Source of the DNA: Methylomonas sp. MK1
Lineage (GTDB): Bacteria; Pseudomonadota; Gammaproteobacteria; Methylococcales; Methylomonadaceae
Length of the DNA: 64,000 nucleotides
NCBI RefSeq assembly: GCF_000365425.1
Contig: NZ_AQOV01000001.1
Location: forward strand, 2,170,001-2,234,000
Direction: 5' to 3'
Shown here: piece after piece, positions 27,351 to 37,457 of the stretch
Layout: every line of letters begins with the position of its first letter
Numbering within the stretch: the stretch's first letter is position 1
The notes under the pieces: model-generated
Told to the model about the DNA's origin: nothing
The model's database searches: none
The model's input: only the letters and a program-made list of their open reading frames with translations
Made by a program: the position numbers and the translations under genes

Positions 27351-27479
27351 GGCCTCGCCCGAAAATCTGTAAATTTGCCATTCTAATCGAAAATCTCGGC
27401 AGTTTTGCCCCCATGTACTCGCACAGCTTCTATAAACTCGCTATCATTGATAAGTCATCAACATAGCGAGGATGCAACT

Positions 27480-27782
27480 ATGGCAACCATTACAGATCCG
27501 GTCATTGGCCGTTGGTATAAAGACCTGGAAAGTAATCTCACCTTCAAGGTCGTAGCGATTGAAGGTAACGACGAATCGGTGGAAGTGCAATTCGCCAACG
27601 GCGACTTGGGCGAGTACGACAACGAATCCTGGTATGGTTCCACTATCGATTATATAGAAGACCCGGAAGACTGGAGCGCACCCTTCGACGATCTGGAAGC
27701 CGACGATCTTGGCTACACCGATCCTGATCGCCACGCCCGCCCGGATGCGGAAGATTTGGATATTAGCGATTTGTTGGATTGA
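27480..27782 (+). CDS. Small acidic protein, DUF6763-like
   Basis: 100 residues, strongly acidic (about one third Asp/Glu in the C-terminal half). The N-terminal half has VIGRWYKDLESNLTFKVVAI and VEVQFANGDLGEYDNESWYG, a small beta domain that I associate with DUF6763. The ATG at 27480 with GAGGA 9 bases upstream is chosen; the frame is open further upstream without a ribosome binding site. Eight bases separate it from the P-loop gene, so the two are probably co-transcribed. Function unknown. Confidence 0.75.
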   Translation: MATITDPVIGRWYKDLESNLTFKVVAIEGNDESVEVQFANGDLGEYDNESWYGSTIDYIEDPEDWSAPFDDLEADDLGYTDPDRHARPDAEDLDISDLLD

Positions 27783-27790
27783 GATAATTT

Positions 27791-28639
27791 ATGAGAATGA
27801 CCCCGCAACAATTTTTGGATTGGGAATCCAAAAGCATCACTCTGCTGGCGATGTCCGGCGCCGGCAAAACCACCCTCTCGGCCAAGTTGCCTAGGGATAA
27901 GTGGTTTCATTACTCGGGCGATTACCGTATCGGCACCAAATACCTGGAAGAGCCGATTCTGGACAACATCAAGCAGCAAGCCATGGGTGTACCGTTTTTA
28001 CGTGACTTGCTCAAATCCGATTCCATCTACATTTGCAGCAATATCACCGTGGAAAACCTGGCGCCGGTGTCCAGCTTTCTGGGCAAAATCGGCGATCCGG
28101 CCAAGGGCGGCTTGTCGCAAGCCGAATTCAAACGCCGCCAAGCGCTGCATCATCAAGCCGAAATCGCGGCAATGAACGACGTGCCCGATTTCATCCACAA
28201 AGCCGAAGACATCTACGGCTACAAGCACTTCATTAACGACGCCGGCGGCAGCGTTTGCGAACTGGATTGCCCGGAAGTCCTGGAAAACCTGGCCAAACAC
28301 ACTTTAATCGTCTACATCAAAATTCCGCCTGCCTTGGAACAAACCATCATAGACCGCGCCAAACAAGACCCAAAACCCTTGTATTACCGGCCGGAATTTG
28401 TCGATGAAAAACTGAACCAATTTATGGCTGAGCACGGTTACAGCTCTACAGACCAGATTCCACCCGACGAATTCGTCAGCTGGGTGTTTCCAGAGCTGTT
28501 CAAAGCCCGGGTGCCGCGCTACGAAGCGATTGCCGCCCAGTACGGCTACACCATCAGCGCCGACGAAACCGCCAAAGTTAATAATGAAGACGACTTTATC
28601 CGTCTGATTGCCGAGGCGATTGCCCGGCAACAATCCTGA
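27791..28639 (+). CDS. Uncharacterised P-loop ATPase/kinase-like protein
   Basis: 282 residues, soluble. The N-terminal Walker A is MSGAGKTT at 21-28, after the strand SITLLA. A possible base/acid segment YSGDYRIGTKYLEEP follows, then HFINDAGGSVCELDCPEVLE, which resembles the Walker B-side strand of small-molecule kinases. The fold is thus probably adenylate/shikimate-kinase-like, but I do not recognise the substrate. An ATG two codons inside (27797) is an equally possible start. It lies between the DUF6763-like gene and metA, both within 15 bases, suggesting one operon. Confidence 0.75.
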   Translation: MRMTPQQFLDWESKSITLLAMSGAGKTTLSAKLPRDKWFHYSGDYRIGTKYLEEPILDNIKQQAMGVPFLRDLLKSDSIYICSNITVENLAPVSSFLGKIGDPAKGGLSQAEFKRRQALHHQAEIAAMNDVPDFIHKAEDIYGYKHFINDAGGSVCELDCPEVLENLAKHTLIVYIKIPPALEQTIIDRAKQDPKPLYYRPEFVDEKLNQFMAEHGYSSTDQIPPDEFVSWVFPELFKARVPRYEAIAAQYGYTISADETAKVNNEDDFIRLIAEAIARQQS

Positions 28640-28652
28640 GACCGTTCTTGTA

Positions 28653-29717
28653 ATGCCGCTAGTTGCCCATACCGATTTACCCACTTTTCAGCGTCTGTAC
28701 GAAGAAGGCGAAGAAATTCTCAGCCCGGACCGCGCCAGCCATCAATCAATCAGAGAATTGCATATCGGCTTGCTGAATATCATGCCGGACGCAGCCCTGG
28801 AGGCCACCGAGCGCCAATTTTTCCGGCTGGTCGGCGCCTGTAATCAGATCGCGCAGTTCCATGTACATCCGTTTACGATAAACGGCCTGGAAAGAAGTCC
28901 GCAAGCCCAGGAACATATTCATAGGTTCTACGAATCCTTTGAGCAAATTAAACAGGATGGCCTGGACGCCCTAATTATCAGCGGCGCCAATGTCACCCAC
29001 GACCATTTGCAGGAAGAGGATTTTTGGCAGCCCCTGACCGAAGTGTTCGAATGGGCCACGCAAAACGTCACCTCGGTACTTTGCTCTTGCCTGGCTACCC
29101 ATGCATTCATTCAGCATTGTTACGGCGTGGAGCGCACTCGTCTGCCGGCCAAACGCTGGGGCGTTTTTTCGCACAAGGTGGTCGATAGACAACATCCTCT
29201 GGTCGCGGAAATCAATACCCGCTTCGACGTGCCGCATTCGCGTTTCAACGAAGTATTTCAGCGCGACATGGAGACACACGGCTTGCAGGTATTGGTAGCC
29301 AGCGAAACTGCCGGCGTACATCTGGCGGTCAGTCCGGATGGCTTTCGCATCGTCTTCTTCCAGGGCCACCCGGAATACGACGACATCAGCCTGCTCAAGG
29401 AATACAAGCGCGAAGTGCTTAGGTTTTACCATGGCGAGCGCGACGATTATCCGCCCTACCCCGAGCACTATTTCGATAGCGAAGTGCAAAGCCTGCTAGC
29501 CGACTATGCAGAGCACGTCAAAGCCGCCAAACTCGATGGCAGATCGCTGGAAGCCATGCCGGAAACACAGATCACCGCGCATCTGGACATCACCTGGCGA
29601 GACTCGGCCAAGGCCGTGTTCAATAACTGGCTGGGGAAGGTTTATCAGATTACCAACGAAGACCGCCGGGTACCGTTCATGGACGGCATCGATCCTGATA
29701 ATCCGCTGGATTTGTAA
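28653..29717 (+). CDS. metA: Homoserine O-succinyltransferase
   Basis: 354 residues from the ATG at 28653; an in-frame extension into the previous gene is rejected. It makes O-succinyl-homoserine (or O-acetyl, as the acyl donor can vary) at the start of methionine synthesis. The class-I amidotransferase-like fold shows the nucleophile in LCSCLATHAF (Cys146 by alignment with the E. coli VCWAAQA) and FFQGHPEYD with His239 and Glu241. The N-terminal ELHIGLLNIMPDAALEATER matches MetA; the C-terminal half is longer than in E. coli (309 residues) and resembles thiobacilli-type enzymes. The stop overlaps the guaD-like start (TAATG). Confidence 0.93.
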   Translation: MPLVAHTDLPTFQRLYEEGEEILSPDRASHQSIRELHIGLLNIMPDAALEATERQFFRLVGACNQIAQFHVHPFTINGLERSPQAQEHIHRFYESFEQIKQDGLDALIISGANVTHDHLQEEDFWQPLTEVFEWATQNVTSVLCSCLATHAFIQHCYGVERTRLPAKRWGVFSHKVVDRQHPLVAEINTRFDVPHSRFNEVFQRDMETHGLQVLVASETAGVHLAVSPDGFRIVFFQGHPEYDDISLLKEYKREVLRFYHGERDDYPPYPEHYFDSEVQSLLADYAEHVKAAKLDGRSLEAMPETQITAHLDITWRDSAKAVFNNWLGKVYQITNEDRRVPFMDGIDPDNPLDL

Positions 29718-30181
29718 TGCATCAAGGCTTTCTGAACCAAGCTATCGCCTTGGCCTGCGAGAACATCGAAAACGGCGGCGGGCCGTTCGGCGCGATTGTG
29801 GTCAAAGACGGCAAAATTATTGCCGCTAGCGGAAATCGGGTCACGCCGGATCTGGACCCGACCGCGCATGCCGAAATTGTGGCGATTCGGCTTGCGTGCC
29901 AGAAACTAGGCGATTTTCAATTAAGCGATTGCACACTCTACACCAGCTGCGAGCCTTGCCCAATGTGCTTGGGCGCCATCTATTGGGCAAGACTGCAGGC
30001 AGTTTATTTCGCCTGCGACCGTTTTGACGCCGCTAAAGCCGGGTTCGACGACGGTTTTATTTATACCGAAATCGACAAACCCGCCCAACAACGGCGGATC
30101 GCCATGCAACAGCTAGGGCTAGACGCCGCCAACCGCCCTTTCGAATTGTGGCGGATCAAAACAGATAAAATTCGCTACTGA
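29717..30181 (+). CDS. guaD: Guanine deaminase-like nucleoside/base deaminase
   Basis: 154 residues, cytidine-deaminase fold. Zinc site: H51-A-E53 and P80-C81-P-M-C84. The sequence follows the Bacillus GuaD pattern closely from memory: GGPFGAIVVKDG, DPTAHAEIVAIRLAC, LYTSCEPCPMCLGAIYWAR, and the C-terminal AGFDDGFIYTEIDKPAQQR that swaps between subunits. It converts guanine to xanthine; related tRNA adenosine deaminases lack this C-terminal stretch. Start overlaps the metA stop by one base. It converges with, and overlaps by 7 bases, the end of the next gene. Confidence 0.88.
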   Translation: MHQGFLNQAIALACENIENGGGPFGAIVVKDGKIIAASGNRVTPDLDPTAHAEIVAIRLACQKLGDFQLSDCTLYTSCEPCPMCLGAIYWARLQAVYFACDRFDAAKAGFDDGFIYTEIDKPAQQRRIAMQQLGLDAANRPFELWRIKTDKIRY

Positions 30182-30621
30182 GCGGCAGCGGGCTGCTCCG
30201 CCGGTTTAGCGGCTTCTTCGCCTTTGATTTTAAGTAACCAGCCATCCTGGCCCAGACAACCGCTTTCCAGTTTACTTTCCGCTGATTTAGCGGTGATATG
30301 CACTCGGGCAAACCCCGGAGTCAATGGCGGCAACTTGGCAGACACAAAATAAAAGGTCTTTTTATCCACCACATTGACTTTCATTTTTTCGCCACGCGCT
30401 TCGGCTGTCACAGTCAAAGGATCAGCGTTGTGGGAGACATGAAACGAGACATCTGAACCCGCATCGACCTCGGTTTTTTGCTCGGGCACAAAATCCCGGA
30501 ATTTCGGCCTTTTACACTCTTTTAACCTTTCTTCTTCATCCGGCGACAAAGCCAGCGCCGCACTTGAAAACACCATAGCACTCAGTAAGCACGCACCTCT
30601 CCAGCGATTTGACAATTTCAT
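30175..30621 (-). CDS. Small secreted protein of unknown function
   Basis: 148 residues from the ATG at 30621, supported by AGAGGG 7 bases upstream; a longer frame to 30726 is rejected. Signal peptide about 1-24 (ACLLSAMVFSSAALA). The mature part is a predicted beta domain (DVSFHVSHNADPLTVTAEAR, TFYFVSAKLPPLTPGFARVH) with two Cys (KECKRP and ESGCLGQ) that could form a disulfide, and a Pro/Ala-rich tail. It resembles small periplasmic proteins of other methanotrophs only in general character. Function unknown. Confidence 0.75.
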   Translation of the reverse strand: MKLSNRWRGACLLSAMVFSSAALALSPDEEERLKECKRPKFRDFVPEQKTEVDAGSDVSFHVSHNADPLTVTAEARGEKMKVNVVDKKTFYFVSAKLPPLTPGFARVHITAKSAESKLESGCLGQDGWLLKIKGEEAAKPAEQPAAAQ

Positions 30622-30827
30622 GACTACCCTCTTGTTGTTATTGTAATGTTGGAAACGCCGGTCAATGCGGCACCTCCTTAAAATACCAGCACTTTGAACT
30701 TTAATCAGTTTTCTTGCTTTGTTCAATATTTGCGCCTTTTACCCACCATACTTGCGGTTTTAAACTTCTACCCCATCGCCGCCGAGAACATGTAAAATCG
30801 CCGCCTTTCCCTTTTTCATTCACAGAC

Positions 30828-31388
30828 ATGACGAATTTCAGAGGCACCACCATTCTTTCCGTCAGACGCGGCGACAAAGTCGTGATCGGCGGCGATGGCC
30901 AAGTCACCCTGGGTAACACCGTGATGAAGGGCAATGCCCGTAAAGTCAGACGCCTGTATCACGACAAAGTGATCGCTGGCTTTGCCGGCGCCACCGCAGA
31001 TGCGTTTACCCTGTTCGAACATTTTGAAGGCAAGCTGGAAAAGCATCGCGGCAATCTGACCCGCGCCGCCGTGGAAATGGCCAAAGACTGGCGCACTGAC
31101 AGAGCCTTGCGCAAATTGGAAGCCTTACTGATCATCGCCGACAGTAAAACCTCACTGGTGATTTCCGGCACTGGTGACGTGATCGAACCGGAATACGACT
31201 TTATTGCTATCGGTTCCGGCGGCGCGTTTGCGCAAAGCGCCGCCCGCGCTCTACTGGAAAACACCGAACTGAGCGCGCGCGAGATCGTCGAAAAGTCCCT
31301 GGGCATTGCCGCCGATATTTGTATCTATACCAATCACAATCTGCGTATCGAAGAATTAGACGCCGAACCACAACCGGCACAAGAGTAA
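30828..31388 (+). CDS. hslV: HslV, ATP-dependent protease proteolytic subunit
   Basis: 186 residues from the ATG at 30828. The catalytic threonine is expected at T7 in [15 protein letters not shown], so a six-residue propeptide must be removed, as in several other proteobacterial HslV proteins and unlike E. coli, where Thr follows the initiator Met. Other motifs are [32 protein letters not shown] and [17 protein letters not shown]. It forms the double hexameric peptidase of the HslUV chaperone-protease. Four bases precede hslU. Heat-shock control is usual for the family, but no sigma-32 promoter was convincingly seen. Confidence 0.96.
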   Translation: MTNFRGTTILSVRRGDKVVIGGDGQVTLGNTVMKGNARKVRRLYHDKVIAGFAGATADAFTLFEHFEGKLEKHRGNLTRAAVEMAKDWRTDRALRKLEALLIIADSKTSLVISGTGDVIEPEYDFIAIGSGGAFAQSAARALLENTELSAREIVEKSLGIAADICIYTNHNLRIEELDAEPQPAQE

Positions 31389-31392
31389 AACC

Positions 31393-32712
31393 ATGAGTCA
31401 AATGACCCCCAGAGAAATCGTCAGCGAACTGGACAAACACATCATTGGCCAAGCCGCAGCCAAACGTTCCGTCGCCATTGCCCTACGTAACCGTTGGCGC
31501 CGCAGCCAAGTTGCCGCCGAACTGCGCGACGAAATCACCCCGAAAAATATACTAATGATAGGCCCCACCGGGGTCGGCAAAACCGAAATCGCCCGTCGTC
31601 TGGCGCGCTTGGCCAACGCCCCATTTATCAAAATCGAAGCCACCAAATTCACCGAAGTGGGTTATGTCGGGCGCGATGTGGAATCGATTATTCGCGATTT
31701 GATCGATAGCGCTGTGAAATCCACCCGCATCTCGGCTATGGAACGCGTGCAAAACCGCGCCGCTGATGCCGCTGAAGAGAAGGTTCTGGACATTCTATTA
31801 CCGCGCGCCGAAGGCGGCATGCTCTCGGAAACCGAGGAATCGACGCGGCAGAAAATGCGCAAAAAATTGCGTGAAGGCGACTTGGACGACAAGGAAATTC
31901 AAATCGACGTCGCCGCACCAGCAGTAGGTGTGGAAATCATGGCCCCACCGGGCATGGAAGAAATGACCAGCCAGTTGCAAGGCATGTTTCAAAATCTGGG
32001 CAGCGGCCGCACTAAAACCCGCAAATTAAAAATCAAGGATGCCTTGAAACAATTGCAGGAAGAAGAAGCCGGCAAACTGGTCAACGAAGAAGAAATCAAG
32101 CAGACTGCGCTAGAAGCTGTCGAACAACACGGCATCGTGTTTTTGGATGAGATCGACAAGATTTGCAAGCGCTCGGAAATGGGCGGTGGCGAAGTCTCCC
32201 GCGAAGGCGTGCAACGCGATTTATTGCCGCTGGTAGAAGGCAGCACCGTCACCACCAAGTACGGCATGATCAAGACAGATCATATTTTGTTTATCGCTTC
32301 CGGTGCATTTCATTTGACCAAACCGTCCGATCTGATCCCGGAATTGCAAGGCCGCTTCCCGATTCGGGTGGAATTGAATGCCTTGAGCGCGGACGACTTC
32401 GTGCGCATTCTGACTGAACCTGACGCGTCGCTGACCGAGCAATATCAGGCACTGCTGAAAACCGAAGGCGTCGATGTGCAATTCAGTGCGGACGGTATCA
32501 AACGCATCGCCGAGTTGGGTTGGCAAGTCAACGAAAAAACCGAAAACATCGGCGCCCGCAGATTACACACCATTCTGGAAAAGCTGTTGGAGGATATTTC
32601 CTTCGACGCCCCGGACCTGGTCGAAAAATCCATCAATATTGACGCCGCTTACGTGGATGCGCATCTGATGGAACTGGCCGACGACGAAGACCTCAGCCGG
32701 TATATATTGTAA
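31393..32712 (+). CDS. hslU: HslU, AAA+ unfoldase of the HslUV protease
   Basis: 439 residues. Walker A GPTGVGKT at 57-64, Walker [10 protein letters not shown] with Asp252-Glu253, an I-domain between them (about 110-240), and the C-terminal tail ending DEDLSRYIL that docks into HslV. The pore motif is GYVGRDVES (GYVG). Together with HslV it unfolds and degrades cytoplasmic proteins. The start ATG follows AGAG by 8 bases. DUF971 begins 2 bases after the stop. Confidence 0.97.
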   Translation: MSQMTPREIVSELDKHIIGQAAAKRSVAIALRNRWRRSQVAAELRDEITPKNILMIGPTGVGKTEIARRLARLANAPFIKIEATKFTEVGYVGRDVESIIRDLIDSAVKSTRISAMERVQNRAADAAEEKVLDILLPRAEGGMLSETEESTRQKMRKKLREGDLDDKEIQIDVAAPAVGVEIMAPPGMEEMTSQLQGMFQNLGSGRTKTRKLKIKDALKQLQEEEAGKLVNEEEIKQTALEAVEQHGIVFLDEIDKICKRSEMGGGEVSREGVQRDLLPLVEGSTVTTKYGMIKTDHILFIASGAFHLTKPSDLIPELQGRFPIRVELNALSADDFVRILTEPDASLTEQYQALLKTEGVDVQFSADGIKRIAELGWQVNEKTENIGARRLHTILEKLLEDISFDAPDLVEKSINIDAAYVDAHLMELADDEDLSRYIL

Positions 32713-32714
32713 TT

Positions 32715-33104
32715 ATGCGCGTAAAAATCACCCCCACTCATCGCGTCCCGACCGAAATTAAGTTGCACAAGGTTTCGGCGATCCTGGAAATTCATTTCGA
32801 CGACGAGAGCATTTACGAACTGCCCAGCGAATATCTGCGGGTGTTTACTCAATCGGCGGAAGCGGTCGGCCACGGCCCCGGCCAGGAAACCCTGCAAATC
32901 GGCAAGCAAGACGTCACGATCACCGACATCCAGCCGGTGGGCAATTACGCGATCAAGCTGGTGTTCAGCGACGGTCACGACACCGGCATTTATAGCTGGG
33001 ATTTGCTTTACAAACTGGGTTCGGATTTCCCGCTTTTGTGGTCGAATTATCTGGAAGAATTGAAAGCCGCCGGCCTCAGCCGCCGCTCGCCCCTAACCAA
33101 TTAA
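32715..33104 (+). CDS. DUF971 (gamma-butyrobetaine hydroxylase-like N-terminal) protein
   Basis: 129 residues. The DUF971 pattern is clear: [59 protein letters not shown] and [13 protein letters not shown]. In other proteins this fold binds zinc and Fe-S scaffold partners; the bacterial single-domain form is uncharacterised. It lies 2 bases after hslU and 8 bases before ubiE, an arrangement often seen in beta- and gammaproteobacteria. Confidence 0.88.
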   Translation: MRVKITPTHRVPTEIKLHKVSAILEIHFDDESIYELPSEYLRVFTQSAEAVGHGPGQETLQIGKQDVTITDIQPVGNYAIKLVFSDGHDTGIYSWDLLYKLGSDFPLLWSNYLEELKAAGLSRRSPLTN

Positions 33105-33112
33105 AGAACATC

Positions 33113-33862
33113 ATGACAAACGACAATACCACCCATTTTGGTTTCAAACAGGTTCCCAAACAGGAAAAAGTCGCCCTGGTGCGTGGCGTGTTCGACTCAG
33201 TTGCCAGCCAGTACGATGTCATGAACGACTTGATGTCCATGGGTATCCACCGCATCTGGAAACGAGTGGCCGTGCAATTGGCTAACGTTCGTGAAGGCGA
33301 CAGCGTGCTGGATTTGGCCGGCGGTACCGGCGATTTGACCAAGCTGTATGAAAAACGCGTGGGCAAATCCGGCCAAGTCGTTTTGGCGGACATCAACGCG
33401 GCGATGCTGCGCACCGGCCGCGACCGACTGATCGACCATGGTTTGAGCGGCAATATCCGCTACGCCCAAGTCAATGCCGAATGCCTACCATTTGCCGACA
33501 ACACCTTCGACTGCGTGACCATCGGCTTTGGTTTACGCAACGTCACCGATAAAGACGCCGCCTTGCGGTCCATGTACCGGGTATTGAAACCGGGCGGCCG
33601 CGTCATCGTGCTGGAGTTTTCGCATCCCATCGATCCGATTACCGAAAAAGTTTACGATTTTTACTCCTTCAATCTGCTGCCGAAAATCGGCGCGATTGTG
33701 GCTAAAGACGAAGACAGCTACCGTTATCTGGCCGAGTCGATCCGCATGCACCCGAAACAGGACGAACTGAAACAAATGATGGAGAATGCCGGCCTGGAAC
33801 GTTGCGAATATTTCAACATGACGCAAGGTATTGTTGCGGTGCACAGAGGTTATAAATTTTAA
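33113..33862 (+). CDS. ubiE: UbiE, ubiquinone/menaquinone C-methyltransferase
   Basis: 249 residues from the ATG at 33113; the frame is open upstream into the previous gene. SAM-dependent methylation of the demethylmenaquinol or 2-polyprenyl-6-methoxy-benzoquinol ring at the inner-membrane surface. Motif I is [12 protein letters not shown]; the UbiE signatures [17 protein letters not shown] and [17 protein letters not shown] are present, as is a C-terminal [15 protein letters not shown]. First of the ubiE...ubiJ-ubiB set, here separated from ubiJ by a Uma2 gene. Confidence 0.96.
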   Translation: MTNDNTTHFGFKQVPKQEKVALVRGVFDSVASQYDVMNDLMSMGIHRIWKRVAVQLANVREGDSVLDLAGGTGDLTKLYEKRVGKSGQVVLADINAAMLRTGRDRLIDHGLSGNIRYAQVNAECLPFADNTFDCVTIGFGLRNVTDKDAALRSMYRVLKPGGRVIVLEFSHPIDPITEKVYDFYSFNLLPKIGAIVAKDEDSYRYLAESIRMHPKQDELKQMMENAGLERCEYFNMTQGIVAVHRGYKF

Positions 33863-33899
33863 GCATCCTTCTCGCCGACCTGACAACGGAGGAAAGCCC

Positions 33900-34493
33900 A
33901 TGGCCCTGAAACAGTCTCAGCATTACATCAGCGAAGCCGAATATTTGCAGGGCGAGATGATCAGTGACGTAAAGCACGAGCTGATTGATGGCGAAGCTTA
34001 TGCGATGGCCGGCGCCAGCCGTAACCATAATTTATTGGTTAGCAATATTGTGCGAATGTTTGGCAACCATTTGCAAGACGGTCCCTGCGCGACTTTTTCG
34101 TCCGATTTAAAAATCAAGGCTGCGGCTAATTTTTTTTATCCCGATGTCATGGTGGTCTGCGCCGATGAAAACGGCGACGAATACTACACCGAAAAGCCGA
34201 CCATTATCGTTGAAGTACTGTCCAAGGCCACCCGTCGCATGGACAAATCCACCAAACTCGCGGCCTACAAAGCCTTGCCCAGCCTGCAAGAATATGTGCT
34301 GATCGAACAGGATTTTGTCGATATCGAAATCTTACGCCGTTCGACGCACTGGCTATCGGAACACTACTTCCTCGGCGACAGCTTGACCCTGGAATCAATA
34401 GACCTAACCATGACAGTCAGCGATTTATACCACCGCGTTAATAACGAAGACATGCAAGAGTTCCTGCAACAACAGCAAGCAAAGTCACAGTAA
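33900..34493 (+). CDS. Uma2 family putative restriction-endonuclease-fold protein
   Basis: 197 residues from the ATG at 33900, with GGAGG 7 bases upstream. Uma2 (DUF820) has a PD-(D/E)xK fold; the motif residues are present: YPDVMVV (Asp), IIVEVLS (Glu-Val) and the following TKLAAYKALPSLQEYVLI. N-terminal SEAEYLQGEMISDVKHELID and GEAYAMAG are also standard. The role of Uma2 is unknown; it is very abundant in cyanobacteria and scattered elsewhere. Its stop shares a base with the ubiJ start (TAATG), so it has become part of the ubi operon. Confidence 0.9.
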   Translation: MALKQSQHYISEAEYLQGEMISDVKHELIDGEAYAMAGASRNHNLLVSNIVRMFGNHLQDGPCATFSSDLKIKAAANFFYPDVMVVCADENGDEYYTEKPTIIVEVLSKATRRMDKSTKLAAYKALPSLQEYVLIEQDFVDIEILRRSTHWLSEHYFLGDSLTLESIDLTMTVSDLYHRVNNEDMQEFLQQQQAKSQ

Positions 34494-35128
34494 TGTCGAG
34501 CAGCGTTAAGTCATTATTTCTCGCCAGCCTCGAAGCCGCGCTAAATCGGTATTTGACCCTGGACGAGCATATCGAGCAATATCTGACGCCGATGGCCGGA
34601 AAAGTCATAGAACTGCGAATCGACACTTTCAGCAGCAGTCTGTATCTCTGCCCTAGCTCACAAGGCATACAAATTCTGGAAAGCTATCCGGGAGCTGTCG
34701 ATGCCACGCTGAGCGGTTCTCTATCGGCATTGGGATTGATGGGCCTAAGCGCAGCGCCGATGCGTTCCCTGTTCAAAGGCGAAGTTCGCATCGAAGGCGA
34801 CACCCAACTCGCGCGCCGTCTGCAAAGGCTATTCGAAAAACTGGACATCAATCTGGAAAGCAAAATTGCCCGCTACACTGGCGATGCCTTTGCCCAGCGC
34901 CTGGGTAAGTTGTTTCGCGGCAGCCGCGACTGGACGCAACATAGCTTGACGACTTTTCGCTTAAACCTGGAAGAGTTTCTGCAAGAAGAAACCCGCGAGT
35001 TGCCGGCCAAATCGGAAGCCGAGTTAATCTTTCGAGAAATCGACACTTGCCGCAGTGATTGCGACCGCCTCAGCGCCCGCCTCGACCGCCTGGAAGCCTT
35101 GACCCAACCAACATCTGCGCCTCAATAA
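34493..35128 (+). CDS. ubiJ: UbiJ, ubiquinone biosynthesis accessory factor (SCP2 domain)
   Basis: 211 residues. The N-terminal SCP2 lipid-binding domain (about 15-110: [37 protein letters not shown]) and a helical C-terminal half with a coiled coil ([17 protein letters not shown]) match UbiJ. It binds ubiquinone intermediates in the soluble Ubi complex. It is followed 13 bases later by ubiB, the conserved order. Overlap with the Uma2 stop suggests coupled translation. Confidence 0.92.
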   Translation: MSSSVKSLFLASLEAALNRYLTLDEHIEQYLTPMAGKVIELRIDTFSSSLYLCPSSQGIQILESYPGAVDATLSGSLSALGLMGLSAAPMRSLFKGEVRIEGDTQLARRLQRLFEKLDINLESKIARYTGDAFAQRLGKLFRGSRDWTQHSLTTFRLNLEEFLQEETRELPAKSEAELIFREIDTCRSDCDRLSARLDRLEALTQPTSAPQ

Positions 35129-35141
35129 CAAGGACCTGCCC

Positions 35142-36710
35142 GTGATTCGCCCGAAAATTCTGATGCGCCTCATCCATATCAACTGGGTGATGATGTTCCA
35201 TGGCTTGGATGAAATTGTTTTAAAAACCCATTTATTTCGCCCTATCCGTTATATCGCGTTTTTGTCGCCGAATTATTGGACCAGCAAAGCTCGCGAACCG
35301 CGCGGTGCGCGTATTCGTAAAACCCTGGAAGACCTGGGACCGATCTACGTCAAATTCGGCCAAACCCTGTCGACTCGCAAGGACTTGCTACCTGAAGACA
35401 TCGCGGAAGAACTGGTCAAACTGCAAGATAAAGTGCCGCCGTTTTCTGCAGAGACCGCCCGCAAAATCATCGAACAACAGCTGGGGCAATCGATAGAAGA
35501 GGCCTTTGCCGAATTCGATCCGCAACCCTTGGCCTCGGCGTCGGTGGCGCAAGTGCATACCGCCACGCTGAACACAGGCGAAAAAGTCATTGTTAAAGTC
35601 TTGCGCCCGGACATCGAAGACAAAATTCATTCCGATGTGGGCTTGTTGTACGAACTGGCGCGGCTAGCGGAACGCTTTTGGAGTGATGCTCGCCGGTTGC
35701 GGGCAATGGAAATCGTCGCCGAGTTCGAAAAGACCATTCTCGACGAACTGGATCTGGTGCGAGAAGCCTCCAACGCCAGCGCCATCCGCGCCAATTTCAA
35801 GAATTCCGAGATGCTCTACATCCCGGAAATTCATTGGCCACTGACCCGCCGCAAAGTGTTGGTGATGGAGCGCATCTACGGCATCCCGGTTGGCGACATC
35901 GAGGCCCTGCGCAAAGGCAATGCGGATTTCAAAAAGTTAGCTGAGCGCGGCGTGGAGATTTTCTTCACCCAAGTGTTTCGCGACAATTTTTTCCATGCCG
36001 ACATGCATCCGGGCAATATTTTCGTGCAATTGCCGGACAAGTATCTGGCTGTGGATTTTGGCATTGTCGGCAGCCTGTCCAGCACCGACCAACGCTATCT
36101 GGCCGAAAATTTCCTGGCGTTTTTCAACCACGATTACCGCCGCGTGGCGCAAATGCACATCGAATCCGGCTGGGTGCCGGCTTCGACGCGGGTGGAAGAA
36201 TTCGAAGCAGCGATCCGCAGCGTTTGCGAACCGATTTTTGAGAAGCCGCTGAAAGACATTTCTTTCGGCTTGCTGCTGCTCAGACTGTTTCAGACCGCCC
36301 GCCGTTTCGACATGGTGGTGCAACCGCAATTGGTGTTACTGCAAAAAACCCTGCTGAATATCGAAGGCCTGGGCCGCCAGCTTTATCCCGATCTGGATCT
36401 GTGGCAAACCGCCAAACCCTTCCTGGAAAACTGGTTTAAACAACGGGTCGGACCAACGAAAAAGATCAAGGAGCTGTTCGCCAAATTCCCGGAAATCGGC
36501 GAACAAATTCCGGAAGTGCCCGGCCTGATATTCCAAGCCCTGCAAAGCGCCGCACACATGGAGCAGCAGTTGCAACAGCAACAGAAAGATATGCTGGAGC
36601 TACGTAAACAACTGAAGCGAAATAATACCCGCACGTTGCGGGCTATTCTCAGCGCGGCGGTGTTGATTGCGGCGGCGATAGTGTTGCAGTCGCCGTTGTT
36701 GGGGGGGTGA
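35142..36710 (+). CDS. ubiB: UbiB, ABC1-family atypical kinase/ATPase for ubiquinone synthesis
   Basis: 522 residues from a GTG (35142). The KxGQ motif ([11 protein letters not shown], about 69-79) and ABC1 signatures [33 protein letters not shown] and VDFGIVGSL are present. The C-terminus has two close membrane segments (about 497-518) anchoring it in the inner membrane. It hydrolyses ATP and is thought to help extract ubiquinone precursors from the membrane. The upstream AAGGA at 35130 supports the GTG start. Last gene of the hslVU-ubi stretch. Confidence 0.95.
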   Translation: MIRPKILMRLIHINWVMMFHGLDEIVLKTHLFRPIRYIAFLSPNYWTSKAREPRGARIRKTLEDLGPIYVKFGQTLSTRKDLLPEDIAEELVKLQDKVPPFSAETARKIIEQQLGQSIEEAFAEFDPQPLASASVAQVHTATLNTGEKVIVKVLRPDIEDKIHSDVGLLYELARLAERFWSDARRLRAMEIVAEFEKTILDELDLVREASNASAIRANFKNSEMLYIPEIHWPLTRRKVLVMERIYGIPVGDIEALRKGNADFKKLAERGVEIFFTQVFRDNFFHADMHPGNIFVQLPDKYLAVDFGIVGSLSSTDQRYLAENFLAFFNHDYRRVAQMHIESGWVPASTRVEEFEAAIRSVCEPIFEKPLKDISFGLLLLRLFQTARRFDMVVQPQLVLLQKTLLNIEGLGRQLYPDLDLWQTAKPFLENWFKQRVGPTKKIKELFAKFPEIGEQIPEVPGLIFQALQSAAHMEQQLQQQQKDMLELRKQLKRNNTRTLRAILSAAVLIAAAIVLQSPLLGG

Positions 36711-36870
36711 GTGGTTGGTTTTTTTCTCAGGGCGGAATCTAGCTTGCTTTTTACGCTGGCGAGGAACATGGACAGAAGGCAATAAACTTTACATAGAAAA
36801 GGCTTATATAGGGAAAAGATCATTAGTAGTAGATTTACAGTTAACCATCAAATTACTTGCTAGTGCCTCA

Positions 36871-37380
36871 GTGACCAAGCCTCTCTTCATAGTTGGAACC
36901 GATCATAAATACCAGCACAGGAGCTGCGAGCTCACTGAGCTTCAACATGAGGACTTCGAGAGATATATCGGAGGAATCGTTCTCGAAAAGAAAATAGCGC
37001 TCTTGGCCGAAGAGAACAACGAGCAATTCGTTCAAGAAAATGGGTTAGCGCAGTCCACCATCCAGAAACTTGCCAAAATCCATTCTGTAGAACATCTCTT
37101 TTGTGAGCTAGATAGAAAGTCGCGCGCTGAGAATGGAATGGAACAGGAAAGTGGGATTCAAATCTCCGGCTTACTTAATGGGCATAGCAAAGAAGAGATC
37201 GCGCGAAATATTCAAGAGTCCTATCGCAATAGAGAGGCTTATTGGCTCAAATGCATTTTGGAAAAAGATGTTTGGCCGGTCCTGTTTATCTGTGGCGCAA
37301 ACCATGCTATCCCTTTTCAAGAGTTGGTGTCGCGCAACGATGCACTTCCCTTGCTCTTGTCCGGGGATTGGAGCAACTGA
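36871..37380 (+). CDS. Uncharacterised protein with GTDH and CGANH motifs (TraB-like in outline)
   Basis: 169 residues from a GTG at 36871; the frame is open back to 36715, but the upstream 52 codons are AT-rich and unlike a protein, and the conserved-looking part starts PLFIVGTDHKYQ. Other features are KKIALLAEENNEQF, VEHLFCELDRKSR, NREAYWLKCI and PVLFICGANHAIPF. The pattern of an N-terminal GTxH, a central EE, a basic R-x-R helix and a late GxxH recalls TraB/Tiki-fold proteins, but I cannot assign it. It is markedly AT-richer than ubiB upstream and lies beside a structured repeat pair, suggesting acquisition. Confidence 0.6.
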   Translation: MTKPLFIVGTDHKYQHRSCELTELQHEDFERYIGGIVLEKKIALLAEENNEQFVQENGLAQSTIQKLAKIHSVEHLFCELDRKSRAENGMEQESGIQISGLLNGHSKEEIARNIQESYRNREAYWLKCILEKDVWPVLFICGANHAIPFQELVSRNDALPLLLSGDWSN

Positions 37381-37457
37381 CACGAAGCGTCAATGCTGGG
37401 AGCCGCGTAGGATGGGCTCGGTTTTTGTACCCACGCGGTCAATAGGCTTTCATGTTT

